A DNA stretch of 60,027 bases from Chloroflexota bacterium (lineage in GTDB: Bacteria; Chloroflexota; Dormibacteria; CF-121), in assembly GCA_005881425.1 (NCBI GenBank), contig VBIC01000103.1, forward strand, positions 26,817 to 86,843, given 5' to 3'. The notes beneath the pieces were generated by a model. That model worked only from the letters and a program-made list of their open reading frames with translations, was not told the origin of the DNA and did no database searches. How positions within the stretch are numbered: position 1 is the first letter of the stretch; each line of letters opens with the position of its first letter. A program made the position numbers and the translations under genes. Positions 1-9,117 of this stretch are shown one piece after another.

Positions 1-1
1 C

Positions 2-928
2 AGAGGCGGGCGCGGCGGCCGCGGCAACACCACCTATCGCAGCGCCACGCGGCAGGCGCCGAGGATGGCGGAACTGGGAGAGCCGGGTGAGGCTCGCTGG
101 CTCAGCCTGGAGCTGAAGCTCATCGCCGACGCCGGCCTGGTCGGGCTGCCCAACGCCGGCAAGTCGACCCTGCTCAGCGCCGCCAGTGCGGCGCGTCCCA
201 AGGTCGCCGACTACCCCTTCACCACCCTGGAGCCGGTTCTGGGTGTGGTCACCCTCGCCGACGATGCCAGCTTCGTCATGGCCGACCTTCCGGGGCTGAT
301 CGAGGGTGCCCACGCCGGGGCTGGGCTGGGCCACAAGTTCCTGCGCCATGTGGAGCGCACCCGGTTGCTGATCCACGTCATCGACGCCAGCGCCGGAGAC
401 GAGACCGAGCTGTGGAACGCTTACCAGCAGGTGCGCACCGAGCTGCGGCGCTACAGCGCGACGCTGGCGCGCCGCCCCCACCTGCTCGCGCTCAACAAGA
501 TGGACCTGGTGGGGGACGGCGCCGCGGTCACGGCGCTGCGCCAGCGCCTCGTCCGGCTGCGGCGGCGGTCCTTCCCCATCTCGGCGGTGAGTGGTGAGGG
601 GGTGACGGACCTGCTCTGGGCGGCATGCCGAATGCTCCGCAGGACGGAGCCCGCGGCGGCCCCCATCCCCGCGCTCAAGGTCTATCACGGTCCGGCAGGG
701 GCCCAGCCCTTTACGATCGCCCGCTCGGATGACGGCTTCCGGGTCTCCGGTCCGCAGGTGGAGCGGCTGCTGGCGATGACCGACCTCAACAACCCGGAGG
801 CGCTCAGCCATTTCCAGCGGATGCTCGAGCGCTGGGGCCTGAACGAGGCTCTCGTGCGCCAGGGCGCCCAGGGCGGGGAGACGATCCACATCAAGGATGC
901 GGAGTTCCTCTACGATCCCAACCGCTGA
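2..928 (+). CDS. obg: GTPase Obg (5' end outside window)
   Basis: Essential GTPase that binds the 50S ribosomal subunit late in its assembly. The reading frame is open from base 2, and the first residues are the end of the glycine-rich Obg fold ([18 protein letters not shown]), so the start lies upstream of the window. The G domain shows G1 GLPNAGKST, switch/G3 [21 protein letters not shown]4 NKMD and G5 SAVSGEG. The last 80 or so residues form the OCT domain, ending [14 protein letters not shown]. It overlaps nadD by 32 bases. obg-nadD-rsfS is a common bacterial order, and the visible part looks intact. Confidence 0.97.
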   Translation, partial: RGGRGGRGNTTYRSATRQAPRMAELGEPGEARWLSLELKLIADAGLVGLPNAGKSTLLSAASAARPKVADYPFTTLEPVLGVVTLADDASFVMADLPGLIEGAHAGAGLGHKFLRHVERTRLLIHVIDASAGDETELWNAYQQVRTELRRYSATLARRPHLLALNKMDLVGDGAAVTALRQRLVRLRRRSFPISAVSGEGVTDLLWAACRMLRRTEPAAAPIPALKVYHGPAGAQPFTIARSDDGFRVSGPQVERLLAMTDLNNPEALSHFQRMLERWGLNEALVRQGAQGGETIHIKDAEFLYDPNR

Positions 929-1541
929 GCAGTCGGGCGCCATCGGCCTGCTGGGCGGGACGTTCGATCCGATCCACTGCGGCCACCTCGCGGCCGCCCG
1001 GCAGGTGCGGGAACGGGCGGGATTGGAGCAGGTCTGGCTGATGCCGAACGCGCTGCCGCCCCACCGGGCCCAGCCTCCCGAGGCCGGCGCACAGGACCGC
1101 CTGGCGATGGTGCGCCTGGCGCTCGATGGCGACCCGGCCCTCGGAGTCTGCGACCTCGAGATCGCCCGCGGCGGCCGCTCCTACACAGTCGACTCGCTGG
1201 ACGCCCTGCGGCAGCTTCATCCCGATCGATCCTTCGCCCTGCTCCTCGGTTACGACGTCGCGCTCGGCATTCGGGGCTGGCGGGAGCCCGACCGCCTTCT
1301 CCGCTCGACCCCGATCGTGGTCTTCAACCGGGCCGGCGAGTCCCCACCCTCACGGGCGCGGTTGGGAGAGCTCGGCTTCGACCTGGGCCGCACCAGGCTG
1401 ATCGAGATCGACTCGCCCGCCGTCTCCGGGCACGAGCTTCGCGTCCGGCTGCGGCGCGGGGAACCGGTGGAGGACCTGGTGCCGGCAGCCGTCGCGGAGT
1501 ACATTCGGCGGCACCGGCTCTACGAAGGGCGCGTGGGATAA
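897..1541 (+). CDS. nadD: Nicotinate-nucleotide adenylyltransferase
   Basis: Transfers the AMP part of ATP to nicotinate mononucleotide in NAD synthesis. The nucleotidyltransferase signature [12 protein letters not shown] lies near residues 20-31. The C-terminal ISSTxIR-type motif appears as [10 protein letters not shown], followed by [16 protein letters not shown]. At 214 residues it has the usual length. The start at 897 lies inside obg. No alternative ATG/GTG/TTG sits just before the GGTFDP strand, so the overlap is probably real and implies translational coupling. rsfS follows after 10 bases. Confidence 0.95.
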   Translation: MRSSSTIPTAEQSGAIGLLGGTFDPIHCGHLAAARQVRERAGLEQVWLMPNALPPHRAQPPEAGAQDRLAMVRLALDGDPALGVCDLEIARGGRSYTVDSLDALRQLHPDRSFALLLGYDVALGIRGWREPDRLLRSTPIVVFNRAGESPPSRARLGELGFDLGRTRLIEIDSPAVSGHELRVRLRRGEPVEDLVPAAVAEYIRRHRLYEGRVG

Positions 1542-1551
1542 TCGAGGCTGG

Positions 1552-1956
1552 ATGACCTCCCTGCAGCTGGTACGGCTGATCGCGAAAGCGGCGGCGGACA
1601 AGAAAGCGCGGGGCGTCATCCGCCTCGACGTGCGGCAACGGACCTCGCTCGCCGATTACTTCGTGATCTGCGAAGGAGACACCGACCGCCAGGTTCGCGC
1701 CATCACCGACTCCATCCTCCGAGCCTGCCGGGACCAGGGCGCCCGACCCTTTCACATGGCCGGCTACCAGGAGGGCTCCTGGGTCGTGCTCGACTACGCC
1801 AGCGTGATCGTGCACGTGTTCCTTCCCGGTGAGCGCGAGTACTACGATCTGGAGTCGCTCTGGCGGGGCGCGGCGCCGCAGCGGCGCCGGACCGGCAACG
1901 GGGAGCGCGTCGCGGGCGCGGCCGCGCGTCCACGCCGCCGGCTGACCTCGCCCTAG
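1552..1956 (+). CDS. rsfS: Ribosomal silencing factor RsfS (Iojap family)
   Basis: RsfS binds ribosomal protein uL14 and blocks subunit joining when nutrients are scarce. The Iojap core is clear: residues 18-40 carry a KKARGVIRLDVRQ-type strand, then SLADYFVICEGDTDRQV, GYQEGSWVVLDYASVIVHVF and REYYDLESLWRGA. The 134-residue protein ends in a roughly 25-residue Arg/Ala-rich tail not needed by the family core. It is the third gene of the obg-nadD-rsfS run. Confidence 0.95.
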   Translation: MTSLQLVRLIAKAAADKKARGVIRLDVRQRTSLADYFVICEGDTDRQVRAITDSILRACRDQGARPFHMAGYQEGSWVVLDYASVIVHVFLPGEREYYDLESLWRGAAPQRRRTGNGERVAGAAARPRRRLTSP

Positions 1957-2029
1957 GTTCCCGCCGGCCCCAAGGCGCCGGCATCGATTGTGCACCGCGC
2001 CTGGAGTCCGGCCGGTCAGGCATGCCATA

Positions 2030-3709
2030 ATGAGCCCGCGCCCTGCGGCGCTTGGGCGCGGAGTACGAACCTTGCCGCAAGCGAAACCGCCGGTCCGCCG
2101 CTCGAATCCCTTCGTCAGCGTCGACGACGTCAGGCAGGGCGCCCTGCCCGAGGCGAGTGAGCTGGCGGCCGGCTCGGACGGCCTGGGCCGCGAGGTGGTC
2201 TGGTGCGCCGTGCTGCGCGCCCGCGCGCCTGCGTTCGACCCGCTGCGAGGCGGCGAGCTGGTTCTGATCGACCCGGCGGTGATCCCGGTAGTCGATCCCC
2301 GCCTGACTCTGGCCCGGCTGGTCGATTCGCTGCAGGCCGCCGGGATCGCCGGCATCGTGGTTCGGGGCCGCGCCGACGCCCAGGCACGCCGGGCGGCGCA
2401 AGCCCACGCGCTCCCTCTCTTCCAGGTGGCGGATGCCGCCAGCCTGGACCTGGATGAGCTCGAGCAGCAGGTGCTCCGCTACATAGTCGACCGGCGCGCG
2501 GAGCTGCACGAACGCACCGCGGACCTGCACCGGCAGCTGAGCGAGCTGGCCCTCGCCGGGCGCGGGCTGCGCGCCGTGCTCGACCGCCTGACCGAGCTGG
2601 CCGGAGTGCCCGTCATCTTCGAGCACGGTACGGTCATCGAGTACATCGCCGCCGGCCGCGATCGGACGGTGCCGGTCGAGGTGGAGGCGGCGGTGCTGCA
2701 GCAGCGCCACGCCCTGACAGACTGGCTGCGGGACGTGCCGCTCTCCGCCTTCGATCCGCCGGTGACGGACCGCCCCCTTCCCGGCGGCGGCTCCAGGCTG
2801 GTGGCCCCGATCCTGGTCCAGGGGACGATCGCCGGGTTCGTCTCCCTGGTCGGGAGCGTGGGTCAGCTGGGCGAGGTCCACCGCCTGGCGGTGGGGCGTG
2901 CTTCCCATGCCTGCGCCATCGAGCTGGCCCGCGACCGCGCGGCCAAAGAGGCGAGGGACGAGCTCGAGGAGGACGTGCTCGACATCCTGACCGGTGGACG
3001 GCCGGGATCGCACGCGGCCGCGGCCGAGCGCCTGCTGCGTAAGGGGATCGAGATCGACGGCCGCTACCTGGTGGTTGCGGGCCAGGCGCAGGAGGCCGCC
3101 GCGCCTCGCCTGCGCGGTGCCTGGGAGCGCCTCCTCGGCGGAATGCGCCTGCCGGCGCTGGTGCGCGATCGCGAGGGCTCGACGCTGGCCATCGTGAGCC
3201 TCGGCGGGCGCCGCCCGCCCGAGCCCGCGTCCCTCCTGCGCGAGCTCCATCAGGCGGGACGGGCGGTCTGCGGCCCCCTGGCCATCGGCCATGGGGTGGT
3301 GCGCAGCGGCGCCGCGGAGGTGGCGAGCGCGGCCCGCGAGGCGGAGCAGGCGCTGGGCATGGGGCGCCGGCTCTACGGACCGGACCGCATCGTCGCCTTC
3401 CAGGACCTCGGTCTCTACCGCCTCCTCTACTCCCTCAAGGGGCAGCCCGAGCTGGACCGCTTCACCGACGAGACCCTGGCCCGGCTGCTGGACCGCGACC
3501 GCGGCGGCGAGCTGCGCAGGACGCTGGCGGCCTACCTGGAGTCGAACGGGAGTCCGACCGAAGCTGCGCTCCGCCTCAAGCTGCACCGCAACACGGTGCT
3601 CTACCGCCTCTCCAGGATCGAGGACTCGCTCGGCGTCGACCTCCGCGACGCCGACGCTCGCCTTACCCTGCACCTGGCCCTGCGCATCCAGGACGTGCTC
3701 GAGTCCTAG
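2030..3709 (+). CDS. PucR/CdaR-family transcriptional regulator
   Basis: DNA-binding regulator of the PucR family, whose members sense metabolites such as purine-degradation intermediates or sugar acids. The N-terminal PucR domain shows FDPLRGGELVLIDP. A middle GGDEF-like/CdaR region follows, and the C-terminal helix-turn-helix reads SNGSPTEAALRLKLHRNTVLYRLSRI as two adjacent helices near residues 510-535. I chose the ATG at 2030. A TTG at 1988 and a TTG at 2072, just before PucR-domain similarity starts, are in frame and possible. Its target is not evident; the convergent SGNH gene and the terpene operon are neighbours only. The effector is unknown. Confidence 0.85.
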   Translation: MSPRPAALGRGVRTLPQAKPPVRRSNPFVSVDDVRQGALPEASELAAGSDGLGREVVWCAVLRARAPAFDPLRGGELVLIDPAVIPVVDPRLTLARLVDSLQAAGIAGIVVRGRADAQARRAAQAHALPLFQVADAASLDLDELEQQVLRYIVDRRAELHERTADLHRQLSELALAGRGLRAVLDRLTELAGVPVIFEHGTVIEYIAAGRDRTVPVEVEAAVLQQRHALTDWLRDVPLSAFDPPVTDRPLPGGGSRLVAPILVQGTIAGFVSLVGSVGQLGEVHRLAVGRASHACAIELARDRAAKEARDELEEDVLDILTGGRPGSHAAAAERLLRKGIEIDGRYLVVAGQAQEAAAPRLRGAWERLLGGMRLPALVRDREGSTLAIVSLGGRRPPEPASLLRELHQAGRAVCGPLAIGHGVVRSGAAEVASAAREAEQALGMGRRLYGPDRIVAFQDLGLYRLLYSLKGQPELDRFTDETLARLLDRDRGGELRRTLAAYLESNGSPTEAALRLKLHRNTVLYRLSRIEDSLGVDLRDADARLTLHLALRIQDVLES

Positions 3710-3735
3710 CCGGTCGGCTGCGACTGGCTCAGGAC
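3703..3735. terminator. Hairpin between convergent genes
   Basis: GTCCTAGCC (3703-3711) pairs with GGCTCAGGAC (3726-3735) with one bulge. It spans the stop of the PucR gene and the stop of the convergent SGNH gene. There is no T-run, so a bidirectional terminator is an inference. Confidence 0.4.
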
Positions 3736-4502
3736 GGCGCCCGCAGGGCAGCCGGCTGGGCGGCCTGCGATGCGATGCTGTCGTCGTCGCGGTAGCCGGG
3801 GAGGCTGGCCAGCACGATCGCGGCGATCGCCGCATGTCCCTGGTCTCCGGGATGGAACCAGTCGGAGCTTCCCAAAAAGACGGGCGCCCCGTGAGGCGCG
3901 TGGAAGGCGTCGACGGCGTAGAAGCCGCTCAGGCTGGCGAAGATCCCGCCATGACGCTCGCAGGTGCTGCGAATGATTCCGTCGATCGCGTCGGAAGGAA
4001 GCCAGCTGCCGATGCAGAGCACCCGGGTCGCGGGTGTCGCGACCGCGCTGACGATGGCCTCGTACTGCTGCCCGAAGGCGTCGAGCGGGGTGTTGAATCC
4101 GACGTCGTTGGTGCCCAGCTCGATGGTTACCAACGCTGGTTGCGCCGCCTCCACCGCCGCCAGCTGGGGGAGGGCCCAGGCAGCTCTGGCGCCGCTGCGG
4201 GCGTAAAGATCCAGCCGCATGCCCAGCTGGTTCGCCACGAGCGCGGGGAAGATGCGGTCGGCTGCGACTGCGTATTTTCCCTCGCTGATGCTGTCCCCCA
4301 GGGCGACGTAGGTCCGGCCGCGGAGCGAGCTGGAGTCGGCCGCGGCCCGCACTCCGAGCACGGCCGCCGACTCAGGCGCGTTCGAGCCGGGCCTGGCGGC
4401 AATGACCGAGGCCGGCTGCCAGGCCAGCGCGCTGCAGGCGATCGTGGCGACGATCAATCCACGGAGCGCGCGCAGGCGCCCCGGGTTCCGTTGTCGATTC
4501 AA
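3729..4502 (-). CDS. Secreted SGNH/GDSL-family hydrolase
   Basis: Probable extracytoplasmic esterase or lipase. An N-terminal basic-hydrophobic signal (residues about 8-36, LRALRGLIVATIACSALAW) precedes block I ALGDSISEGKYA (catalytic Ser), block III GTNDVG (oxyanion Asn) and block V DWFHPGDQGH (catalytic Asp/His pair). At 257 residues it is a normal length. It lies 46 bases downstream of the prenyl synthase on the same strand, so it may be the last gene of the diterpenoid operon. A role in trimming an ester of the terpenoid is possible but not shown. The substrate is unknown. Confidence 0.85.
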   Translation of the reverse strand: MNRQRNPGRLRALRGLIVATIACSALAWQPASVIAARPGSNAPESAAVLGVRAAADSSSLRGRTYVALGDSISEGKYAVAADRIFPALVANQLGMRLDLYARSGARAAWALPQLAAVEAAQPALVTIELGTNDVGFNTPLDAFGQQYEAIVSAVATPATRVLCIGSWLPSDAIDGIIRSTCERHGGIFASLSGFYAVDAFHAPHGAPVFLGSSDWFHPGDQGHAAIAAIVLASLPGYRDDDSIASQAAQPAALRAPS

Positions 4503-4548
4503 TGGCGCTCAGCCTCCCCTGCTGCGGGCCAACCCGCTGTCCACCATT

Positions 4549-5610
4549 CTAGGAAACTGGACGACCCAGCCCTGATTCGAGGGTCAGCACCATCTCGGCC
4601 AGAGCCCGCAGGGCCCAGTTGGGCCGGTCCGACATGGCGAACAGGTGCAGTCGCGCTTCAGCCAGGTGATCGACCGCCTGCCGGAAGCAGAGCGTGCGGG
4701 CGTTGGCCTGGGCCAGGATGGTGCGGGCCGCGTCCAGCTCGGGCGGGGTGAAGGTGGCGCGGGTGAGCAGCGAGCGCAGCCGGCGCCGTCCGCTGGCCGG
4801 CCCGCGACTGAGGGCGATGATCGCGGGCAGAGTCTTCTTTCCGTTGCGCAGGTCGCTGCCCACGGGCTTGCCCATCTCAGCCTCCGTTCCCCAGATCCCG
4901 GTGACGTCGTCGATGATCTGATAGGCGATCCCCAGCTCCCGGCCGAACTTGCCGGCTCTGTCGGCCGCGACCGCGCCAGCTCCCGCGGCCAGGGCGCCGA
5001 GGCGCGCCGCGCATTCGAAGAGGCCGGCGGTCTTGAGCGCGACCATGGCCAGGTACTCCTCCAGGGTCACGTCGACGCGTTGTTCGAACTGCAGGTCCAG
5101 GACCTGGCCCCGGCAGAGCCCGATCATGGCCGTGGTGAGCAGCGCCAGTGCCGGGCGCAGCCGGTCCTGGTGGCGGGCTGGTAGCAGCTCGACCACGGCT
5201 GAAGTCACCAATGCCTCGAGCGCCGCGCCGGCGTTTATCGCCTGGTCCGCGCCCCAGACCTTCCACAAGGAAGGGCGTCCACGACGGAGCGGGTCCCCGT
5301 CCTGGACGTCGTCGAAGACCAGCGAGAAATTGTGCACCAGCTCCACCGCGACCGCGGCCCAGACCGCGTCGGCGTAGCGGCGGCCCATCGCCTCGCAGGT
5401 GAGCAGGGCCAGGTTGGCCCGCATCCGCTTCCCCGGACGGGCCGCGTCCTGGCGCAGGCCCAGGTGATAGCTGACCATCTCGGTCAGGAGCGCCGTCTCG
5501 GTGGTCCCGATGCTCTGAGCCAGCCGGACCAGCTCGCGGTCGAGGGCGGTGTTCATGGCCTCGAGGCGGCTCTGGCGGCTGACAAAGGCCCGATCGCGGA
5601 CCGCGCTCAC
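4549..5610 (-). CDS. Polyprenyl (probably geranylgeranyl) diphosphate synthase
   Basis: Trans-isoprenyl diphosphate synthase that condenses IPP with allylic diphosphates. The first Asp-rich motif is DDVQD (residues 100-104). The second reads DDVTG (234-238) followed by IWG, the form common in actinobacterial GGPP synthases in place of DDxxD. The frame is open far upstream, but sequence before GTG 5610 is out-of-frame fni. The GTG at 5610 overlaps the fni stop as GTGA, which fixes the start; ATG 5556 is an alternative. In this operon the product most likely feeds the class II/class I diterpene cyclases, so C20 is inferred. Confidence 0.9.
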   Translation of the reverse strand: MSAVRDRAFVSRQSRLEAMNTALDRELVRLAQSIGTTETALLTEMVSYHLGLRQDAARPGKRMRANLALLTCEAMGRRYADAVWAAVAVELVHNFSLVFDDVQDGDPLRRGRPSLWKVWGADQAINAGAALEALVTSAVVELLPARHQDRLRPALALLTTAMIGLCRGQVLDLQFEQRVDVTLEEYLAMVALKTAGLFECAARLGALAAGAGAVAADRAGKFGRELGIAYQIIDDVTGIWGTEAEMGKPVGSDLRNGKKTLPAIIALSRGPASGRRRLRSLLTRATFTPPELDAARTILAQANARTLCFRQAVDHLAEARLHLFAMSDRPNWALRALAEMVLTLESGLGRPVS

Positions 5611-6662
5611 CGCGTCTCCCGGAGAACCGAACTGGCTTTCAAGGCGCGCAGGTCCGGGGCGCCCACGCAGAAGAGCGCCACCCGCAGCTGCCAGGCGAAT
5701 CCCTCGAGCAGCGCCCGCACCGGCTCCTCGCCGTCCTGGGCGGCGGCCAGCACCGCGTGGGCGAAGCCGACCAGGTCGGCTCCCAGGGCCAGCGCCTTGG
5801 CCGCCTCCAGCCCGCTCCGGATCCCGCCGCTGGCGATCAGAGGTAGCATCGGAGCCGCCTCGCGCACCTGGTGGAGGGCCTCCGCGGTGGGAATGCCCCA
5901 CTCGGAGAATGCCAGCGCCAGTTCCACCTCCTCGGCGCGCTCGCGCCGGAACGCCTCTACCCGAGCGAAGCTGGTGCCGCCCATGCCGGCCACGTCGATC
6001 GCCCTGACCCCCGCCCCGGCGAGGGCGCGGGCGCACTCGGTCGAGATCCCGCAGCCCACCTCCTTGACGATCACTGGGACCGGCAGGGCGCGGCAGACTC
6101 CCGCGATCTTCTCCAGCAGGCCGGCGAAGTTGTGGTCGCCCTCCGGCTGGAGAGCCTCCTGGAGAGGGTTCAGGTGCAGCACCAGCGCGTCGGCGCCGAT
6201 CATCTCCACCGCCTCCAGGCAATGCTCGGCCCGCATCCCGTAGTTCAGCTGGACCGCGCCCAGGTTGGCGAAGAGGAGCACGTCGGGAGCCACGCTGCGC
6301 ACCTGGTAGGTGCCGCGCAGGTCCTTGTGAGTCAGCCCGGCACGCTGCGAGCCGACGCCGAAAGCGAGCCCCAGCGTCTGCGCCACCAGCGCCAGCCGGC
6401 GGTTGATGTCACCGGACGCCTTGGCGCCTCCGGTCATGCTCGAGATCAGGAAGGGCAGCTTCAGCCGGCGGTCGAGGAAGGTGGTGGAGAGGTCGACCGA
6501 ATCGAGATCCAGCTCGGGGAGCGCGCGATGGATGAAGCTCCAGCGCTCGAAGCCGGCGCTGCGCGCTGATTGCACCGAGGCCTCGAGCGAAAGCCGCAGG
6601 TGCTCGAGCTTGCGCGCGGAGATCTGGTTGAGCTGCTTGCCGGTGGCGTCCAGCGCCGCCAC
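5607..6662 (-). CDS. fni: Type 2 isopentenyl-diphosphate delta-isomerase (FMN)
   Basis: Interconverts IPP and DMAPP using reduced FMN, giving the starter unit for the adjacent prenyl synthase. It has a TIM-barrel of 351 residues, with N-terminal RKLEHLRLSLEASVQS, LPFLISSMTGGA (FMN-binding), FGVGSQRAG, LHLNPLQEALQPEGD, VIVKEVGCGIS, DVAGMGGTSF and a C-terminal phosphate-binding ASGGIRSGLEAAKALALGAD. All family blocks are present and unbroken. It starts two bases after the stop of the upstream GGDEF/HD-GYP gene and ends in a GTGA overlap with the prenyl synthase, so it is tightly co-transcribed. Confidence 0.95.
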   Translation of the reverse strand: MAALDATGKQLNQISARKLEHLRLSLEASVQSARSAGFERWSFIHRALPELDLDSVDLSTTFLDRRLKLPFLISSMTGGAKASGDINRRLALVAQTLGLAFGVGSQRAGLTHKDLRGTYQVRSVAPDVLLFANLGAVQLNYGMRAEHCLEAVEMIGADALVLHLNPLQEALQPEGDHNFAGLLEKIAGVCRALPVPVIVKEVGCGISTECARALAGAGVRAIDVAGMGGTSFARVEAFRRERAEEVELALAFSEWGIPTAEALHQVREAAPMLPLIASGGIRSGLEAAKALALGADLVGFAHAVLAAAQDGEEPVRALLEGFAWQLRVALFCVGAPDLRALKASSVLRETR

Positions 6663-6664
6663 GC

Positions 6665-9077
6665 TCAGCCCGCCATGGCGGTGGCGTCCTGCGCCTCGTG
6701 ACCCTCGTGCCCCTCGTGTTCGGCTCCGCCGGGATCATCGGCCGCGCGCCTCCGCATCATCTGGATGAAGTAGTCGACGATGATCGGGTCGAACTGGCTG
6801 CCCTTACCGGCTTCCAGCTGGGCCAGGGCGAACTCCGGGGTCCGGCGCTGCCGGTAGGGCCGGGTGGAGGTCATCGCGTGGTAGGCGTCGCAGACCGACA
6901 CGATGCGGGCGTGCAGGGGGATGTTCTGCCCCGCCAGGCCGTCGGGATAGCCGCTGCCGTCGTACCACTCGTGATGGTGCAGGACGACGTTCAGGATCTG
7001 CCGGAAGGCCTTGATCGGCTGGAGGATGCGAGCTCCCAGGATGGGATGCATGCGCATGATCAGCTTCTCGTCCTCGTCCAGCTTTCCTTCCTTGAGGAGG
7101 ACCTTGTCGACGACGCCGATCTTGCCCACGTCGTGGAGGATGGCGGCCAGGCGCAGCTGGTTCTTGTGGGCCGGCGAGAGCTGCAGCATGTCGGCCAGGT
7201 CCTCGGCCAGCTTGGCCACCGACTGCGAGTGGCCGCTGGTGTAGGGGTCCTTGGCGTCGATCGAGGCGGCAAGCGCGTTGAGCGCCTCCAGGGTGGTCTC
7301 GCTGTTGGGCGAGAGCATGCCTTCCGCGAGCTCCTCCAGGTGGCTGGAGTTGGCGATCTGGCCGAGCCGCTTCTCCAGAGTGGCGACCATCCCCGGCCCG
7401 ACCGTGTCGGCATTGGCCAGCTGGGCGACGACCTCGCCCAGCACCGAATCGAGGGCGGCCACGCTTTCCAGCTCCGAGGCGCCGCAGATGCAGTTGCGGC
7501 CGCGTTTCTTGGCCATGTACATGGCCAGGTCCGCCCGGTTCAGCAGCTCGTCGCGGGACTTGGCGTCGACCGGATAGGTGGCCCAGCCGACTGACGCCGT
7601 GAGCGGGGCGAAGATGGTCTTGGGGTTGTACATGAAGACCTTGGTCGCAGATCTCCTGGGCCCGGATCGGCGCCGTCTGCAGATCGACGCCGGGCAGGAT
7701 GGCGACGAACTCCTCCCCCCCGTAGCGGGTCACCACGTCCTCGCGGCGCATGGTGGTCGAGATGGTTCGCGCCGCGGCCTTGAGAGCCACGTCGCCGGCG
7801 GCATGGCCGAAGCTGTCGTTGTAGACCTTGAAGCGGTCGAGGTCGACCATCATCACCGTGATCGAGCCGCCGTTGGCGCGGGTCTTCTCCAGCTCCTCGT
7901 CGAGACGGGTGTGGAAGTAGCGGTGGTTGGGAAGCCCGGTGACGGAGTCGGTGACCGACAGTTTCTGCGCCTGATCCAGGGTGTGAGCGTTGCGCATGGC
8001 GATGCCGGCCCGCTCGGCGAAGGTGAGCAGCAGCTCCTGCTCCGTGTCGCGCAGAGGATTGGCCCTGGCCGTGAAGCCGACCACCATGTCGGCGATGGCG
8101 CGGGACCCGTGGAAGACCGGGACCCGGACCCAGAGGCCGTCCTTGAGCGGGGTCGGGTCCCCGGCCAGCAGGTTGCGCAGGTCCTGGACCTGGGTGACCT
8201 GCTCGCTGGTGGCGGGCGGTAGGGCGAGGTGGGCGCTGCTCAGGTCCAGGCCCCCGTGCTCCTGCTTGAGCTCGGCGTTCCAGTCGATGAAGAGCGCCGA
8301 GGCCGGGGGCTGGGTCTCGTCCTGGCCGATCAGCGAGGGCATCTGGACCTGGAGCAGCAAGGCGTCCGCGTTGAGCAGCGAGCGTCCCCTCTCGGCCGCC
8401 AGCTGGCAGGTCTGCTCGAACTCCAGGTCGCGGTTCAGCTCGACCGTGACCTGGGAGAGCGCGGCGTGGGCCCGCTCCAGCTCGTCCTGCAGGGCGCGCT
8501 CCGCCTTGCGGGCACGGTCGCCGACGAAGCCGACGAAGATCCCGGTCACGGCGACGAAGCCGGTCCGAAGGGCGAGGTCGGTCAGGTCCCGGCCTGCCGG
8601 CCAGACGCCGTTGTCGAGGTCGGTGTAGAAGACCACGCCGCTGTAGCTGAGGACGATGGTGGCGACACCGAGGATGGCGGCCACGCCACCGAAGCGCACG
8701 GCCGAGGTGACCGTGACCGCGAAGTAGGCCAGGAAGAAAGGAGACGTGATGCCGCCCGTGACCGCCACGCCGCCGGTCACGAACAGGACGTCCCCGATGG
8801 CCGAGATGTAGCCGCGGGTCAGCCAGGCCGGCTTGCGGGGCAGGAGCACGAACTGGAGCACGGTGTTGTAGACGGCGCCGACCGCGATCAGGCCGACGAG
8901 CGGGAAGGCCTGCGCCGGCTTGAGGTGGAGGAAGGGCACGGTCAGGGTGGCGAGCGCGATGCTGAGCCAGCGGATCATGATGATCCGTCGCTCCATCTCG
9001 ACCGCCGAGCCCTCTATGGTCTGGGTCTTGGTAGGCGGCGTGCGCTTGGCGAGAGTCAGCTTGATCGCTCCGCTCAT
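6665..9077 (-). CDS. Membrane GGDEF/HD-GYP c-di-GMP protein, interrupted by a frameshift
   Basis: Would make and/or degrade c-di-GMP. The N-terminal part (9077 to about 7645) has five or six hydrophobic segments (residues about 32-185), a coiled coil, a GAF-like region and a GGDEF domain with active-site GGEEF. After RAQEICDQ the frame is lost. The remainder of the domain (TASVGWATYP, AMYMAKKRGRN) and a complete HD-GYP domain (AILHDVGK, HHHEWYDGSGYPDGL) continue in another frame (7633 to 6665). Deleting one base at 7639-7644 restores a single protein of about 803 residues. The cause may be a sequencing error or a true mutation. The gene starts 40 bases after the class I terpene synthase and ends 2 bases before fni, so it lies inside the terpenoid operon. 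Confidence 0.85.
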
Positions 9078-9117
9078 CGCCGTCTCACCGCCTGCGCCCG
9101 TGCCATCCTGGTCATGC

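Noticed and set aside
1703-3835. A 710-codon minus-strand open frame opposite the PucR gene; likewise 41076-43085 opposite comEC and 30221-32053 opposite ftsH
   Set aside because: All are mirror frames caused by high-GC third codon positions. Their translations are low-complexity Arg/Gly/Ala/Pro/His-rich with no family motifs, while the opposite strand encodes clear conserved proteins.
5611-6222. N-terminal extension of the prenyl synthase giving a 557-residue protein
   Set aside because: The extension is fni read in the wrong frame; synthase similarity begins just after GTG 5610, which overlaps the fni stop.
6804-7638. Continuation of the GGDEF reading frame past the frameshift as a real C-terminal domain
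   Set aside because: This continuation is compositional noise (Gly/Arg/Pro/His), while the other frame encodes the true GGDEF end and HD-GYP domain.
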